Notes under the pieces: model-generated
The model's database searches: none
What the model was told of the DNA's origin: nothing
The model's input: only the letters and a program-made list of their open reading frames with translations
Assembly (NCBI RefSeq): GCF_963665675.1
Contig: NZ_OY762426.1
Span: 682,001 to 746,000 of the forward strand
Length of the DNA stretch: 64,000 nucleotides
Direction of reading: 5' to 3'
DNA from: an uncultured Methanolobus sp.
GTDB lineage: Archaea > Halobacteriota > Methanosarcinia > Methanosarcinales > Methanosarcinaceae
Position numbers and translations under genes: made by a program
Shown here: positions 1 to 14,300 of the stretch, in pieces
How the letters are laid out: each line of letters starts with the position of its first letter
How positions within the stretch are numbered: position 1 is the stretch's first letter

Positions 1-37
1 AAAACCCTATAGCTGATGCTATCAGATAATAATCCAG

Positions 38-47
38 TTAAAAAAGG
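38..47 (-). terminator. oligo-T terminator of rRNA operon
   Basis: On the minus strand a run of six T lies about 20 nt past the end of 5S rRNA. Archaeal RNA polymerase terminates at such U-tracts. No strong hairpin is needed or seen. Confidence 0.4.
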
Positions 48-63
48 TAATAGTTAATATAAT

Positions 64-197
64 GAGTGAGCTGGCAGCGATCCATATTTCCCAAAGACTC
101 TCGTACTTAAGTACAGTATGGAACGCTGGCAGGCTTATCTTCTGTGTTCGGGAAGGGTACAGGAATTACCCTGCCGCTATGGCCGCCAGACTCACTC
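64..197 (-). rRNA. rrf: 5S ribosomal RNA
   Basis: The ends pair as the terminal helix (GAGTGAG at the 5' side with CTCACTC at the 3' side). The interior carries the conserved 5S block CCCGAACACAGAAGATAAGCC. It is the last rRNA gene of the minus-strand operon and is followed by the tRNA-Cys / 23S order seen upstream. The ends are set from helix I pairing and could be off by one or two bases. Confidence 0.93.
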
Positions 198-218
198 ATA
201 ATGAATTGATAAAGGTAA

Positions 219-290
219 AGCCAAGGTCCGGATTCGAACCGGAATGGAATCGCTCTGCAGGCGATTGCGTAGCCGCTCCGCCACCTTGGC
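219..290 (-). tRNA. tRNA-Cys (GCA)
   Basis: A 72-nt cloverleaf: acceptor GCCAAGG pairs with CCTTGGC, discriminator U, T-arm GGTTCGAATCC, and anticodon loop CTGCAGA with anticodon GCA. It sits between 23S and 5S in the rRNA operon. The CCA tail is not encoded. Confidence 0.95.
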
Positions 291-384
291 AGTGAGCGAT
301 TTATGGATGAATCCATCATATATATAGCTTACCTTAAGATAGTGTATAAAAACATGCACATATCAGATTTCGCCTGGACAAAGC

Positions 385-3312
<2,928 letters not shown>

Positions 3313-3431
3313 CTCACTTTGTCCAGTGAGCGTCTGATATATGCATGCATATACACGATCTCATTGCAGCTGTTGTTGCTTCAGCCGCTTCATCCTTCCC
3401 CGGAGACATTACTCTCCAGGTGCACTAATAA

Positions 3432-3504
3432 TGGACTTGCAGGGATTCGAACCCTGGGCCTTCGCCTTGCAAAGGCGACGATCTTCCAACTGATCTACAA
3501 GCCC
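3432..3504 (-). tRNA. tRNA-Ala (TGC)
   Basis: A 73-nt cloverleaf in the 16S-23S spacer. Its acceptor stem has G3 opposite U70, the alanine identity pair. The anticodon loop reads TTTGCAA with anticodon TGC, the T-arm is GGTTCGAATCC and the discriminator is A. The spacer position is typical of euryarchaeal rRNA operons. Confidence 0.96.
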
Positions 3505-3581
3505 ATAGAAGATCCTAACACTTAGAATCTTGCCTTTTTTCTTGAATCTGACAGTTTTTCGATTTCTGACCGGTAAGTGGT

Positions 3582-3600
3582 GATAGGCTTTTTGCCTATC
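3582..3600 (-). other. spacer hairpin 3' of 16S rRNA
   Basis: A perfect 7-bp stem (GATAGGC / GCCTATC) with a 5-nt loop lies directly after the 16S 3' end in the transcript. Its position suggests a precursor-processing structure; that role is inferred. Confidence 0.4.
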
Positions 3601-3605
3601 TTGCT

Positions 3606-5080
<1,475 letters not shown>

Positions 5081-5253
5081 TGATGTTGATCACACACAAA
5101 GATTTTAATTGGAAGTCATTTAGGAATCAGTCGGAAAGAACTCTCTTTGAGAGAATATTTCCTATTTGCACATAGTTTGGTTAATTCCTTATTTTATAGT
5201 TTAGTAGTTATACACTACCGGTCAGAATTAACCGAACTGCCAAATCCAACGTC

Positions 5254-5274
5254 AGACAGAAAAAGCTTCTGTCT
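5254..5274 (-). other. hairpin in rRNA leader
   Basis: AGACAGAA and TTCTGTCT form an 8-bp stem with a 5-nt loop in the 16S leader, about 50-70 nt after the predicted start of transcription. A second short GC-rich stem (CGCGC / GCGCG) lies at 5306-5320, close to the predicted start. They may take part in rRNA leader processing or early elongation; this is inferred from position. Confidence 0.4.
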
Positions 5275-5342
5275 CCACTTGTAAGGCGGTGATTGTAAGT
5301 GTTTTCGCGCGATTTGCGCGGACTCCTTCAAAGGACATCATC

Positions 5343-5353
5343 GTATATATACC
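5343..5353 (-). promoter_or_regulatory. TATA box of rRNA operon
   Basis: The minus strand reads GGTATATATAC preceded by purines (GATTCGGAA), a good archaeal BRE/TATA. It predicts a start near 5318-5325 and a leader of about 240 nt. A second weaker TATA-like stretch (ACTATAAAATAAGG) lies near 5194-5207 and could be a second promoter. Confidence 0.55.
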
Positions 5354-5354
5354 T

Positions 5355-5649
5355 TCCGAATCAAGAGATTCGGAGGCAAAGGATGGACCTTTGATCACAC
5401 CTGCCATGATGAAATGATATTTAATACTTCATCTTCTACTCTGCGACGAACTCATTTTCATGATGCGGTGACCGCATCATTGGGCTCCTCGCGAGCACCC
5501 TTACATAACAGGCTTACTATAAATACGTTGCGGGAAAATAAAGGGAAATAATTTTCACATACAATAGGAATAAACAAGTCGAATGAAAATATTAGTCCCG
5601 AAAACAATAAAAACTAATAATTGAAAAAAAGAAAGAAAAAAGAACATCA
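5355..5649. other. intergenic region with perfect inverted repeat
   Basis: There is no credible gene between the rRNA promoter and the permease. At 5460-5480 a perfect 9-bp inverted repeat (ATGATGCGG / CCGCATCAT, 3-nt spacer) lies about 110 bp upstream of the rRNA TATA box, followed by the palindrome CTCGCGAG. T-rich tracts on the minus strand at about 5614-5645 probably terminate the permease transcript. Confidence 0.5.
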
Positions 5650-7896
5650 TCATTTTTTGATGACATCCATAAGTTTGACCCACTTTCTGGTCACAATAAC
5701 TGTAGTGTCCGTATTATTGATAATCTTCTCAGGAAACAGACCCATCAGGAAGTTCTTCAGGAAAGGACGTGTAGTAGAACCAATAAACACGACATCACTA
5801 TCCTTTGCCTCACTTGAAAGACCCTTTTCTATATTCTCAGACACAACAAACTTTTCTGAATATTCAATACCTTCAAAATAAGGTTTGAGATTTCTAAAAG
5901 CCATCTTTGCCCTGTTTTCATCATCAGAGGATTTCCCCACATTGAACATGGTCACATGGGCATCCCCGGCAACTGCCAGGTCCCTGACAAGCTCTGCCGC
6001 AAGAGAAGCATGTGGGCCACCCGCTGTAGGCAACAATATATTCCGGGCATTTTCCAGTTTCTTACCAGGATCAAACCTGGCAACCACCACATCACAGGGC
6101 GCCTTAAGGAGCAGAGGGTCCAGAGTACTTCCCAGAACAAAGTCACGACGGAAAGTTCGGCCCCTCCAGCCCATGACAAGCATATCCGGCTTTTCCTCCT
6201 CAATAGTATCAAGTATAGAATCAGAAGCATTTCTTCCAACTTTAATTATACCTCCTGCAGGTACATCAACAGAAGAAATAAGTTTTCTCATCATAGACCT
6301 TTTTTCCTCAACAATCCCATCTGACGCAGACAACGGAGTCTGTTCTGGGAAAGTCAGGACCTTCAGAAAAACAATGTGACCATTCTTTTGTTTTGCAACA
6401 ATATTGGCAAGGCCTGAAAGATCACCTGCATTAGCAATATTCTTAATTGGAACCAGTATCTTGTATCCCTTTTCAGCAAATGGCTTTTCCTCATATACCT
6501 TTTTGATGAGATGTTTCGAGCGTCTCTTAATCTCCTTCTCAGAGTAAGAGAAATAAAAGAAAGAACCTGCAAGTACCCAGAATATAGTTATCCCTGCAAT
6601 GAAAGTCTTGTGTTCGATAGACGTCACAAGATAATAGCCAATAACAAGTTGCACAACTATAGCAATTACAGGAAGATAAGGAGCAAAAGGCATTTTAAAG
6701 GCCCTCTTAAGGTCAGGTCGCCTGAACCTTAGTATAATAAGGACAGAGTTTACCAGAATGAAAAGAATCAGGAACATTATGTTTGCTGCAGAAGCTACAG
6801 TTTCAATCGGAGCAAATGTCATTGTTGCAATGATGAAATAACTGAAAAGAATTGCATAATGAGGCGTTCTTCTCTTTTCGTTAATCCGGGATAGTGCTTC
6901 AGGCAGATAGCCCATCCTTCCAAGTGCAAACGCAACCCTTGATGATGAATAAACAGTAGCGTTCATGGCACTTATTGTGGAAACAAAGCCACCTGCAATG
7001 ATGAGAATGGAACCGAATGCCATAATCTGGTCTGCAACCCGTATCATACTGAATTCGCCAAGTTCCCCAAGATAGATCCAGCTGGGTCCGTCTACCTTAA
7101 TAGCACCTATCAGAGCAAAAGCCACCATAATATAGACAATAACAGCAACCCAAAGTGAAAGCAATATGGCCCTTGGTATGTTCTTTTCCGGGTCCTTGAC
7201 TTCCTCACCGCTCTGGGCAATGATCTCATATCCTTCAAATGCTATGAAAGTAAGTCCCATTGCAACGAGAAGACCTCCAACACCGTTAGGCAGGAATGCC
7301 GGGTCTGCAAGAAATGCAACAGACCAGTCAGGTGTCATGAATGTCCTGTAAATACCAAAACCCGCAAACACTACAAGAATTGCAACTTTGAACAGAGTGA
7401 CAAGGCCACCAATTCTTCCGCTTTCCTTTGCACCAAGATAATTAAGGTAAGCCATTAGAGTGACAATACAAAATGCAGAAACAGTCATTAAAGTAGCCTG
7501 CGGGATTTCTTCGTATCCTAAAAAATGAATGACAAATTCAGAAAAGAATGCACCGAATGTAACTGCATAGAGAGAACATGCTATGGTGTGGGCCGCCCAA
7601 TCTACCCAACCGGCAAGGAATCCGAAATGATTTCCAATACCCTCCTTTACCCAGAGATAACTTCCACCGGCTTCAGGAATTGCTGAACCGAGCTCAGCAT
7701 ATGCAAGTCCTGTAAAAGTTGCAACAATACCATTTAGAAGGAACGCAAGAAGGACGGCAGGTCCGGCGATTCCTGTGGCAATACCAGTCAGAGCAAATAT
7801 GCCCGCACCTATCATGCCGGCAATGCCTATCATAGTTATATCAAAAAGCGTTAGGTCCCTGCTTAGACTTACCCGAATTTCATTATCTCCTGACAC
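5650..7896 (-). CDS. APC-family amino acid permease with two C-terminal USP domains
   Basis: A 748-aa membrane transporter. Residues 1 to about 455 form the amino acid-polyamine-organocation permease core with about 12 hydrophobic segments; the N-terminal signature GIAGMIGAGIFALTG is the substrate-site helix of the family. Residues about 468-600 and 610-748 are two universal stress protein domains. The first keeps the ATP-binding pattern G-2X-G-9X-G-S (GWRGRTFRRDFVLGS), while the second has a degenerate version. The cytoplasmic USP pair probably senses ATP and controls transport; the substrate is unknown, with a cationic or neutral amino acid likely. The start is GTG, since the nearby ATG is in another frame, and no clear ribosome-binding site precedes it. 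A TATA-like palindrome at 8053-8063 could serve it. Confidence 0.88.
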   Translation of the reverse strand: MSGDNEIRVSLSRDLTLFDITMIGIAGMIGAGIFALTGIATGIAGPAVLLAFLLNGIVATFTGLAYAELGSAIPEAGGSYLWVKEGIGNHFGFLAGWVDWAAHTIACSLYAVTFGAFFSEFVIHFLGYEEIPQATLMTVSAFCIVTLMAYLNYLGAKESGRIGGLVTLFKVAILVVFAGFGIYRTFMTPDWSVAFLADPAFLPNGVGGLLVAMGLTFIAFEGYEIIAQSGEEVKDPEKNIPRAILLSLWVAVIVYIMVAFALIGAIKVDGPSWIYLGELGEFSMIRVADQIMAFGSILIIAGGFVSTISAMNATVYSSSRVAFALGRMGYLPEALSRINEKRRTPHYAILFSYFIIATMTFAPIETVASAANIMFLILFILVNSVLIILRFRRPDLKRAFKMPFAPYLPVIAIVVQLVIGYYLVTSIEHKTFIAGITIFWVLAGSFFYFSYSEKEIKRRSKHLIKKVYEEKPFAEKGYKILVPIKNIANAGDLSGLANIVAKQKNGHIVFLKVLTFPEQTPLSASDGIVEEKRSMMRKLISSVDVPAGGIIKVGRNASDSILDTIEEEKPDMLVMGWRGRTFRRDFVLGSTLDPLLLKAPCDVVVARFDPGKKLENARNILLPTAGGPHASLAAELVRDLAVAGDAHVTMFNVGKSSDDENRAKMAFRNLKPYFEGIEYSEKFVVSENIEKGLSSEAKDSDVVFIGSTTRPFLKNFLMGLFPEKIINNTDTTVIVTRKWVKLMDVIKK

Positions 7897-8052
7897 ATTA
7901 TTTTAGAGAAGCAGCTTCATAGATAATATTTTCCATCTTGGTTCAGATATGTGTAGCATTTTGGAATTAGATTTGAAATTAAAAATAGATAAAAAGAAAT
8001 TGATTTAATACCTCATCATCATCACAATCAGCAGATTTTCGATATCAATAAC

Positions 8053-8063
8053 GTATATATACC
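8053..8063. promoter_or_regulatory. palindromic TATA box between divergent genes
   Basis: CGTATATATACC reads as a TATA box on both strands and lies between the permease (start 7896, minus) and the exported peptidase (start 8195, plus). It would give leaders of about 110-130 nt either way. Which gene uses it cannot be told from sequence. Confidence 0.4.
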
Positions 8064-8194
8064 AATAAACAGGATTAAAAAAATCATATCAGGTATGCAA
8101 AACAACTTGTGCATATAGCGTGATGTCTGCAGGCCGTCCCTGTGACGAATCACAACACGCGCCCTGAAAAACGAGACAAGGAGTCAAACGGAGT

Positions 8195-9382
8195 ATGAGC
8201 GGATCGGGGGATCCACATAACACCCATAGCGTTAGCTATGCACACGCGGGCAAAGCAGCAGCAACGTTGCTATGTATTTTGATACTGTGCACATGCAATG
8301 TCGCTTCCACGGAAGAGACCGGCATGTTAGATGGCGTTGCCTACTCTTTGAGCACAGACACAATACTGGATGTGCCATACTACAATCAGGGGAATACGAA
8401 CTGGTGTCTTTATTATTGCCTTACCATGATGTTCAATTACAACGGCCAGAATATGGAAACATGGGAAATGGCAGATTATTTTGACTCCGGATATTACGAT
8501 ACTTTTTCCGAGCAATACAATCCTTCTGACACATCCCTTGAGGAATACGCTGGACATGTATGCTCACTGAACATCAAAAAAACAATATGGGGACTGACTA
8601 TCAGGGATTTTGATAACGAAACCTTTAACGACCTGATAAAAAGCAATATAAACAACGGCCAGCCGGTCCTCATGGCATTCCAGTACATGAATTCAGACGG
8701 AGTAAAGGAAGGCCACGCAATACTCGCAGTGGGATACGATGAACAGTTCATCTACCTCACAGACTCCAGCGGAGCTATCACAAAAGGAGTCTTTGGCAGC
8801 GACAACGGCTACATTGCAGTACCGGTAAGCTGGCAGGATTTCAATGAAAAACTTGTCAACAACATCTCACCCTCGAACATGGCATACACCATCGAGATCA
8901 TAAGCGAAGCACCCAAAAACTCAACCGAAGGCTCCATCTACCTGACAGACCGCAGCGACAAAGGATTCAGTTGCCTGACTTTCACCAACAGATACGAAGA
9001 AAACGACACAGGACTTCTGAGATTTGACGGCACCTGCGAGAACGGATACTGCGTCGTTGACAGCACTGACCTGACCAGCACCAGAGAAACTGAAGAATCC
9101 GACAGCATGTCTGTTTATTTCACAGTGGCAAATCCCACATCAGAAGAGAGTGAATATACAGTGACATGCCAGCTTCTGAACGTTGAAACTGAAGAATTGG
9201 TGGATGGTTTTGATTACAAAACGAGTTTTGATCTGGCAGCATACAATACTATTTCTAAGGGAGTTAATTACTCGAACCAGTTACATTCTGTGGATAGCGG
9301 AAGTTACTGGGTTGTGATTAGCCTTTTTGATGACGATATGGAAGAGATTGATAGTATAGAGATTGGTGTTTGTTTGAGTTGA
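8195..9382 (+). CDS. exported C39-like cysteine peptidase
   Basis: A 395-aa protein. A hydrophobic stretch at residues 20-37 acts as signal peptide or anchor. Residues about 58-230 match the C39-like peptidase fold (Peptidase_C39_2): the catalytic region reads YYNQGNTNWCLYYCLTM (expected Q and Cys), the histidine is in GHAILAVGYD, and an acidic residue follows in YLTDSSG. The C-terminal 160 residues are beta-rich and unassigned. Family members are papain-fold cysteine peptidases; here no transporter domain is fused, so it is probably a secreted or surface enzyme. GGAG 4 nt before ATG and AAGGAG further upstream are candidate ribosome sites. It stands alone, divergent from the permease. The substrate is unknown. 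Confidence 0.75.
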   Translation: MSGSGDPHNTHSVSYAHAGKAAATLLCILILCTCNVASTEETGMLDGVAYSLSTDTILDVPYYNQGNTNWCLYYCLTMMFNYNGQNMETWEMADYFDSGYYDTFSEQYNPSDTSLEEYAGHVCSLNIKKTIWGLTIRDFDNETFNDLIKSNINNGQPVLMAFQYMNSDGVKEGHAILAVGYDEQFIYLTDSSGAITKGVFGSDNGYIAVPVSWQDFNEKLVNNISPSNMAYTIEIISEAPKNSTEGSIYLTDRSDKGFSCLTFTNRYEENDTGLLRFDGTCENGYCVVDSTDLTSTRETEESDSMSVYFTVANPTSEESEYTVTCQLLNVETEELVDGFDYKTSFDLAAYNTISKGVNYSNQLHSVDSGSYWVVISLFDDDMEEIDSIEIGVCLS

Positions 9383-9785
9383 GATTGGAATACTTATTTT
9401 ATGCAAGAATAGGAAGCAGTGTACTATTTAGAAGTACAGGGATTCGAATTCGCATAAAATCCCTATAAAAAGACCATGTTTAAATAATTGGCACTCTTCA
9501 ACATCGGGTGGGCAATTTTAACAACAAGGTCTTATTGCCCTATAGAAAATGGGTGATTCTCCACATGATAAATACAAGCTGATATTTTATGAATCCCTGT
9601 CATGTGACACCATCCATATTTAGATCCCAGATATGACCCGTAAATTTGGAACAGATTTTCAATGTAATCCCTTTCAAATTTACCCACTCGATGTTGTGGA
9701 GGTCCTTTTGTTTAAATTCCGTATAATTACAGCATAAGAACAATTTATGCTGACCAATAAGCCGATTATTCGGGAAAGATCTGAT
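9383..9785. repeat. non-coding stretch with imperfect inverted repeat
   Basis: There is no gene. CAACATCGGGTGGG at 9499-9512 is repeated inverted at 9683-9696 with one mismatch, and the similarity continues weakly outward, spanning about 200 bp. This is the form of a degenerate MITE or IS remnant. No target duplication was found. The outer arm at 9461-9490 belongs to a larger inverted repeat described separately. Confidence 0.35.
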
Positions 9786-10369
9786 TCAGATCATATCTTC
9801 TTTTGTTATCTTACGAACCGTACCAAAACCCATGGAAACAGCTTTGCCTATTCCGAGATAATCAGGGATATTGAAATTAGACATAAAAAAGCCATTAAAT
9901 GCCACAAAATTCCTGTTTTTGTGTTCGATGCGGGTCTCGGCAAGGTCTACATCACATTTAATCTGACCGGGAACCTTATAATTGAGTGACTTTGACATTG
10001 AAAGTAGATTACCTACCAGTATTTTTCTAAGAAGCTTAAGCATTTCTCGTGATTTTGGGAACGAGAATAAAGATCATTGTTTTTCTGGCTCAACGCAAAC
10101 CAGGGGGCGAGGAATTCATAAAAGAAAATCTTATTGTTTAAACCAAACTCCTGCATATCTCCCGATAAACATTTGTTCAGAACCGGATATTTTTCCTCCC
10201 CAAGCCATATGTCATCAAAATCATCAAAGATATCCTGCAGCACTTCAGCACCAACAGCTATCCCTACGACAACAGGCTTATTATCAATGATTTGATACTG
10301 CACCTTTAGATAGCGATATATCAGTTAATCTGTGTTATGGTTATAGGCCCCTTTCAAAATGATATTCAT
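9786..10369 (-). pseudogene. broken cas6b-like CRISPR endoribonuclease
   Basis: Reading from an ATG at 10369 the frame gives a short N-terminal piece, an in-frame TAA, then LIYRYLKVQYQIIDNKP and FYEFLAPWFALSQKNND, segments typical of Cas6b (RYPLVQYK..., PWLALNQ...). After about residue 105 a frameshift near 10040-10045 leads into a second frame with KILVGNLLSMSKSL and the C-terminal GIGKAVSMGFGTVRK glycine-rich motif of Cas6. The whole is about 190 codons against roughly 220 in intact Cas6b, and the N-terminal ferredoxin-like fold is shortened. Cas6 cuts CRISPR precursor RNA in repeats. No CRISPR array or other cas gene was found in the window. The family call comes from recalled motifs, not from a search. 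Confidence 0.65.
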
Positions 10370-10683
10370 TTCCAGTTATAACAATCCTTATTTTCTTTAT
10401 ATTAGTATTTATTTAAACTCCCCTCACTAAAGTACATCATCTAATCCGTTTATTTAATAAATTGTACTATAATAATGAATCATTATGGCATTAAAAGTTC
10501 AATATACCTTTATTCCTATACTCTTTTGTTTTTATGAAAACGCAATAAATAGACGGTCTTATAAGACTTATAATAGGGAATGAATTTAGGGAAAATTGAC
10601 ACTTTATTTTCCAATTCAAATATAAATAGTCCTTATTTTAAAAATTAAGCAGCTTTAAAAATGTATTTTTTGTGGGGGAGCAC
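10370..10683. other. AT-rich intergenic, no gene seen
   Basis: Very AT-rich DNA with several TATA-like stretches and short palindromes (GTCTTATAAGAC near 10554, ATAATGA-TCATTAT near 10475). No coding region, RNA gene or repeat array could be supported. Confidence 0.4.
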
Positions 10684-10982
10684 TTACAGCAAATTTGCAA
10701 TGAAAAATAAGGCATGTACCCCCTTTATTTGAGTGTCAGTTCTAAAGAACCCTATAAGGTTGCAAAGTCGTTCTTCTTCGTCCAGAGGATCCTGTACTCC
10801 AAGTATTTCTCTGGTATCGTCCTCAATCCTGATAAGCAAGCACCCTCCAGTTGTGTTAGCAAATGCCACCAGTGTTTTAAGGATATTCTGGGTGAGAAGA
10901 TGTCTCGCTTTAACTCCAGCGTTTTTCCCTCTGGCATGGTGACAAGTTGAGAAAACGATTGACTCATTAGTTCCCCATCCAA
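10684..10982 (-). pseudogene. broken AlbA_2 (Schlafen AAA_4) ATP-binding protein fragment
   Basis: Two overlapping frames make one interrupted N-terminal domain. Frame 1 has PEGKTLELKRDIFSPRISLK and frame 2 continues with AFANTTGGCLLIRIEDD, then GVQDPLDEEERLCNLI. Together they reproduce the AlbA_2 domain order (E-x-LE-x-KR, AFANT-x-GG, G-x-DDP/DEEER). The shift falls near 10870. The protein normally continues for 300 or more residues, so the 3' part is also missing. Intact relatives are nucleic-acid-binding or ATPase regulators. It lies next to the broken cas6b inside the same inverted repeat. Confidence 0.65.
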
Positions 10983-11355
10983 TAAGAATCGACGTCCTTA
11001 ATCTGTATTGCTATTCTTAACAGGTTATATCTCTATTCACATTTCGTGATTGGCAGTTAGTTTGCTTCAAAATTATTTAAATAAAAATGGTCTTTTTATA
11101 GGAATTGAACGATATTTTATACTCGTAAGGAATTGTTCATGGTTTTGTGGAAGGAAATCGAAGAAGATAAAGCGTGGGAACACCTGAAATAAAGAATGAA
11201 AATACTAGAGTAGTACTTGACGATACTATTCATGTATATTCAAAATCACATGATACACATAAAAATAAACCAGAGGACAGGCATCCGTTTTCCAGATGTC
11301 GTCCCCGTAATCTTACGTATTTCTTTTATCTACACACTAAAATGGTCTGATCATA
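10983..11355. other. intergenic, no gene seen
   Basis: Contains the right arm of the 9461/11102 inverted repeat. Otherwise no coding signal was found. Stop-rich plus-strand frames around 11160-11340 may be coding remnants but match nothing I recognise. Confidence 0.35.
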
Positions 11356-14300
11356 TCAGTTCTTCCAGGCATTAAACACTAGGAACAGACGTGAGGTGGT
11401 AACTTCTGCAGCGGTTTCGGGTACCGGAGTTCCATCCTTCCAGCAAGAATAGCATTTGAACAACTCTGAGGTGGTGATAGCTGCTCCATCTGCTGATTCA
11501 TAGTCGTTCCATGGGTTCCAACCTTCTCCTTCGCAGAAGATGGTGGACACACCTTTTTCATTGAACTGTTTCAACGCCGCAAGAGCCTGTAATGCCTGAT
11601 TGGTAGCCAACCCGTTAGTGTTGCCTCCCGGCATATGGCAGAAAGTCCCGTCAGATAACTGGTTATCCAGTAGAGCTGTGACCGGATTACCATTAGCCTG
11701 TGTAAAGTTGTCACCCTGCGGATCGATACCTAAGGAAGTAAGGGCCATGATAACCTGAGCCGTAGATTCGGTATTTGTGTCCGAACCACTGGCATAATTA
11801 AAGCTTCCGTTATCATTTTGACACTGCCTGAGCCATTCAATTGCTTCATCGACTGCCGCTCTGACATCCGCCCTTTCATCGTAGTATGGTGCCAGAGCAT
11901 AGATGGCCATTGCAGTCATGTCCACATCCGGTGTGCTTCCGGCCCATGTCCAGCCATCTCCAGCTTTATGGGTTAACAGGTAATCCACCAGGAATTCCCC
12001 ATCATAATTAGCACCCTCTGGAACATCACCGCCATCCGCATTCAGGGCAATGAGCGCCCACATGACGGCATTGTTGCCCTGTGAAAGGCTTGGATAGTTG
12101 TATATTTTCTCTATGAGATCCTTGCCTCCAAAATTGTGTGGATTATACTTCGCAGCCAGCACCGCCATGGTTACCCGGTCGTATTCCGTCAGGGAACCCA
12201 GTTCATCGCTGCCTCTGACCATATCCTCCAGGCTTTCGATGTAAGCTTTACCACTGCTGTAGTACATCTCATCGTTTATGTCCTCTCCAACGGCTCCAAG
12301 GGCAAAGGCCGGCCAGTCGCTCTCTACACCGGTCTGCCTGTAGTAATTGACCGTTTTCTGGATACTTTCATAAAGAGTAGCCTCCTCCACATAATACTGA
12401 CCACTGGTTACTACCGTTATCCTGAAGCTATTCTGCACATGGGAATTGTTGTCCAAGGTTGCCACAATGCTCACGGTTCCGTTGCTGATTCCCATAACCA
12501 GGCCTGTACGGTCCACGGTGGCTATCTGCTCGTCTGTGCTGAACCAGCTAAAGTTTTCCTCAGGCATCAAAAATCCGTCTTGGCTGTAGACCTTACCTTC
12601 AAGCTGTAGAGTACCTCCTTCAATAATACTGTTCACAGATGAGGTGATCCTTATCTCACTCGCAACGCTCTGCTGACTCGTTTCAAAAGAGAACTTTACA
12701 AGACCCTCACATCCGCAGACATACGCACTGTTATTACTTATGCATATTTCATCAAAGGTGCCGTACTTCTCCGCAGGACAATCCACTCGCTGGGCAATAT
12801 TCCCGCTGGTATCCAGCCTTATAATGCCGCTTTCCGTACTACTAAAACTGTATCCGGCCCGTTCCATATGCATAAATGGCAGATAGACATTCCCCAAGTC
12901 ATCCACGGCAAAATCTCCGGTGGAATACATGTGCTCATCCGGATTAACCAGGGAGTCCAAATCTTTTTTCCACAGCTCATTGCCCTGAGTATCTATAACA
13001 TACAGCGTCGTTGCGCCAGAGCTTTCAGAAGAGGCAAAATACAGAGTACCATCATCGCTCAACAAGATCTTCCCATCATCGGAAGTTTCGCTGGAATAGA
13101 AATCATGTTTCCAAAGAATATTTCCATCACTTGGATTCACAGCATATACTCCAACGACATGACTACCATAGTCACCAAAGTATCCATACAGTACACCATT
13201 GCTGTCTACTACAAGGTCACCACCGTATTCGGGATAACAACCTGCCTGGCACTGGTTTAACAAGGAGCCCTGTGTGCCTTCATCCTGAATTTCAATTATT
13301 TTGCAAACTTTGTTTCTATAGGTTGTGCAAATAATGTTATCGTCTTCTCCGAGAACGAAGTTATACACACTTGTGTTTAGAGTCATATTCCATTTTTCAG
13401 TTCCCTGATTGTCTATGGCATACAGAAGGGTGGTCAGGGAATCTCCCTGTGCCATATATATGGTTCCGTCGTCTGCCCGCTCTATGGCGGAAATGGGTTG
13501 GTACCCACTGTTGATTTCCCTGTCCCATACCATCGTCCCGTCGGGGCTGATTAATGCCGCAGACAGAATGCCGTTAATTTTACACACTGCATAGATGCCG
13601 TCATTGTCATCCATTTGCATGTCGTAGACGTAATCCAGGATCATGTCCCAGTTTTCTGTACCGTCGGAAGCTATGGATAACAACTTACCCGAGGATCTGT
13701 TATACACGTAAACATTACCGCCATTGTCATGAATCAGGTTTTCGAAACAACCCGTTTTGTTCCATTCATACCCAAAGCCGGTTACTACCTTTAGTTCACA
13801 GGTCTGAGTGATACCTTCACTGGTACCCGTTATCTCAGTAATTCCGAGACCAACGGCGTTTATTTCGCCCTCTTCGTTTATTGTTGCAACATTTTCATTT
13901 GAACTTGACCATTCTATGGAATCGAGTTCCACCGTTTCACCATACTGGTTGAGAGGCATTGCAGATGTAGTCCCGTAAACGGTCAGCACAATTTCCTCAG
14001 GGGATATACCGCTGTAGACATCGGCTTCCCTTTCCACGATCACTGTTACCTGCTTGCTCAAGGTAATGTCGGTAACGGATGTCGCATAAAGTACGTATGT
14101 TCCCGTGGCAGCAGGGCCCAGTATCCCGTTTTCATCTACCTCATTACGATAATTGATTATACACTCCCATTTAACCTCTTCTTCCGGCATTTCGTTGCCG
14201 TACTGATCAATTACCCGGTACTGGAACTGGTAGGGCATCCTGTATTCCAAATTTACGGTTTGCACGACCTCTCCAGTTTCGGAAAGGATCTCAACGGCTT

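Larger units (their letters stand above)
9461..11102. repeat. 1.6-kb segment bounded by inverted repeats
   Basis: The arm at 9461-9490 and the arm at 11071-11102 are inverted copies: a 16-base exact match (CCTATAAAAAGACCAT) followed, after a small indel, by 11 more exact bases (TTTAAATAATT). The enclosed DNA holds only two broken genes (cas6b-like and AlbA_2-like). It could be a decayed mobile element or two copies of a promoter-like sequence. No transposase is seen. Confidence 0.4.

Noticed and set aside
9575..9590. 16-base repeat AGCTGATATTTTATGA shared with position about 32592.
   Set aside because: AT-rich and single; expected about once by chance in a window this size, with no flanking similarity.
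9383..11355. CRISPR array expected beside the cas6b remnant.
   Set aside because: No regularly spaced direct repeats were found in this stretch by eye.
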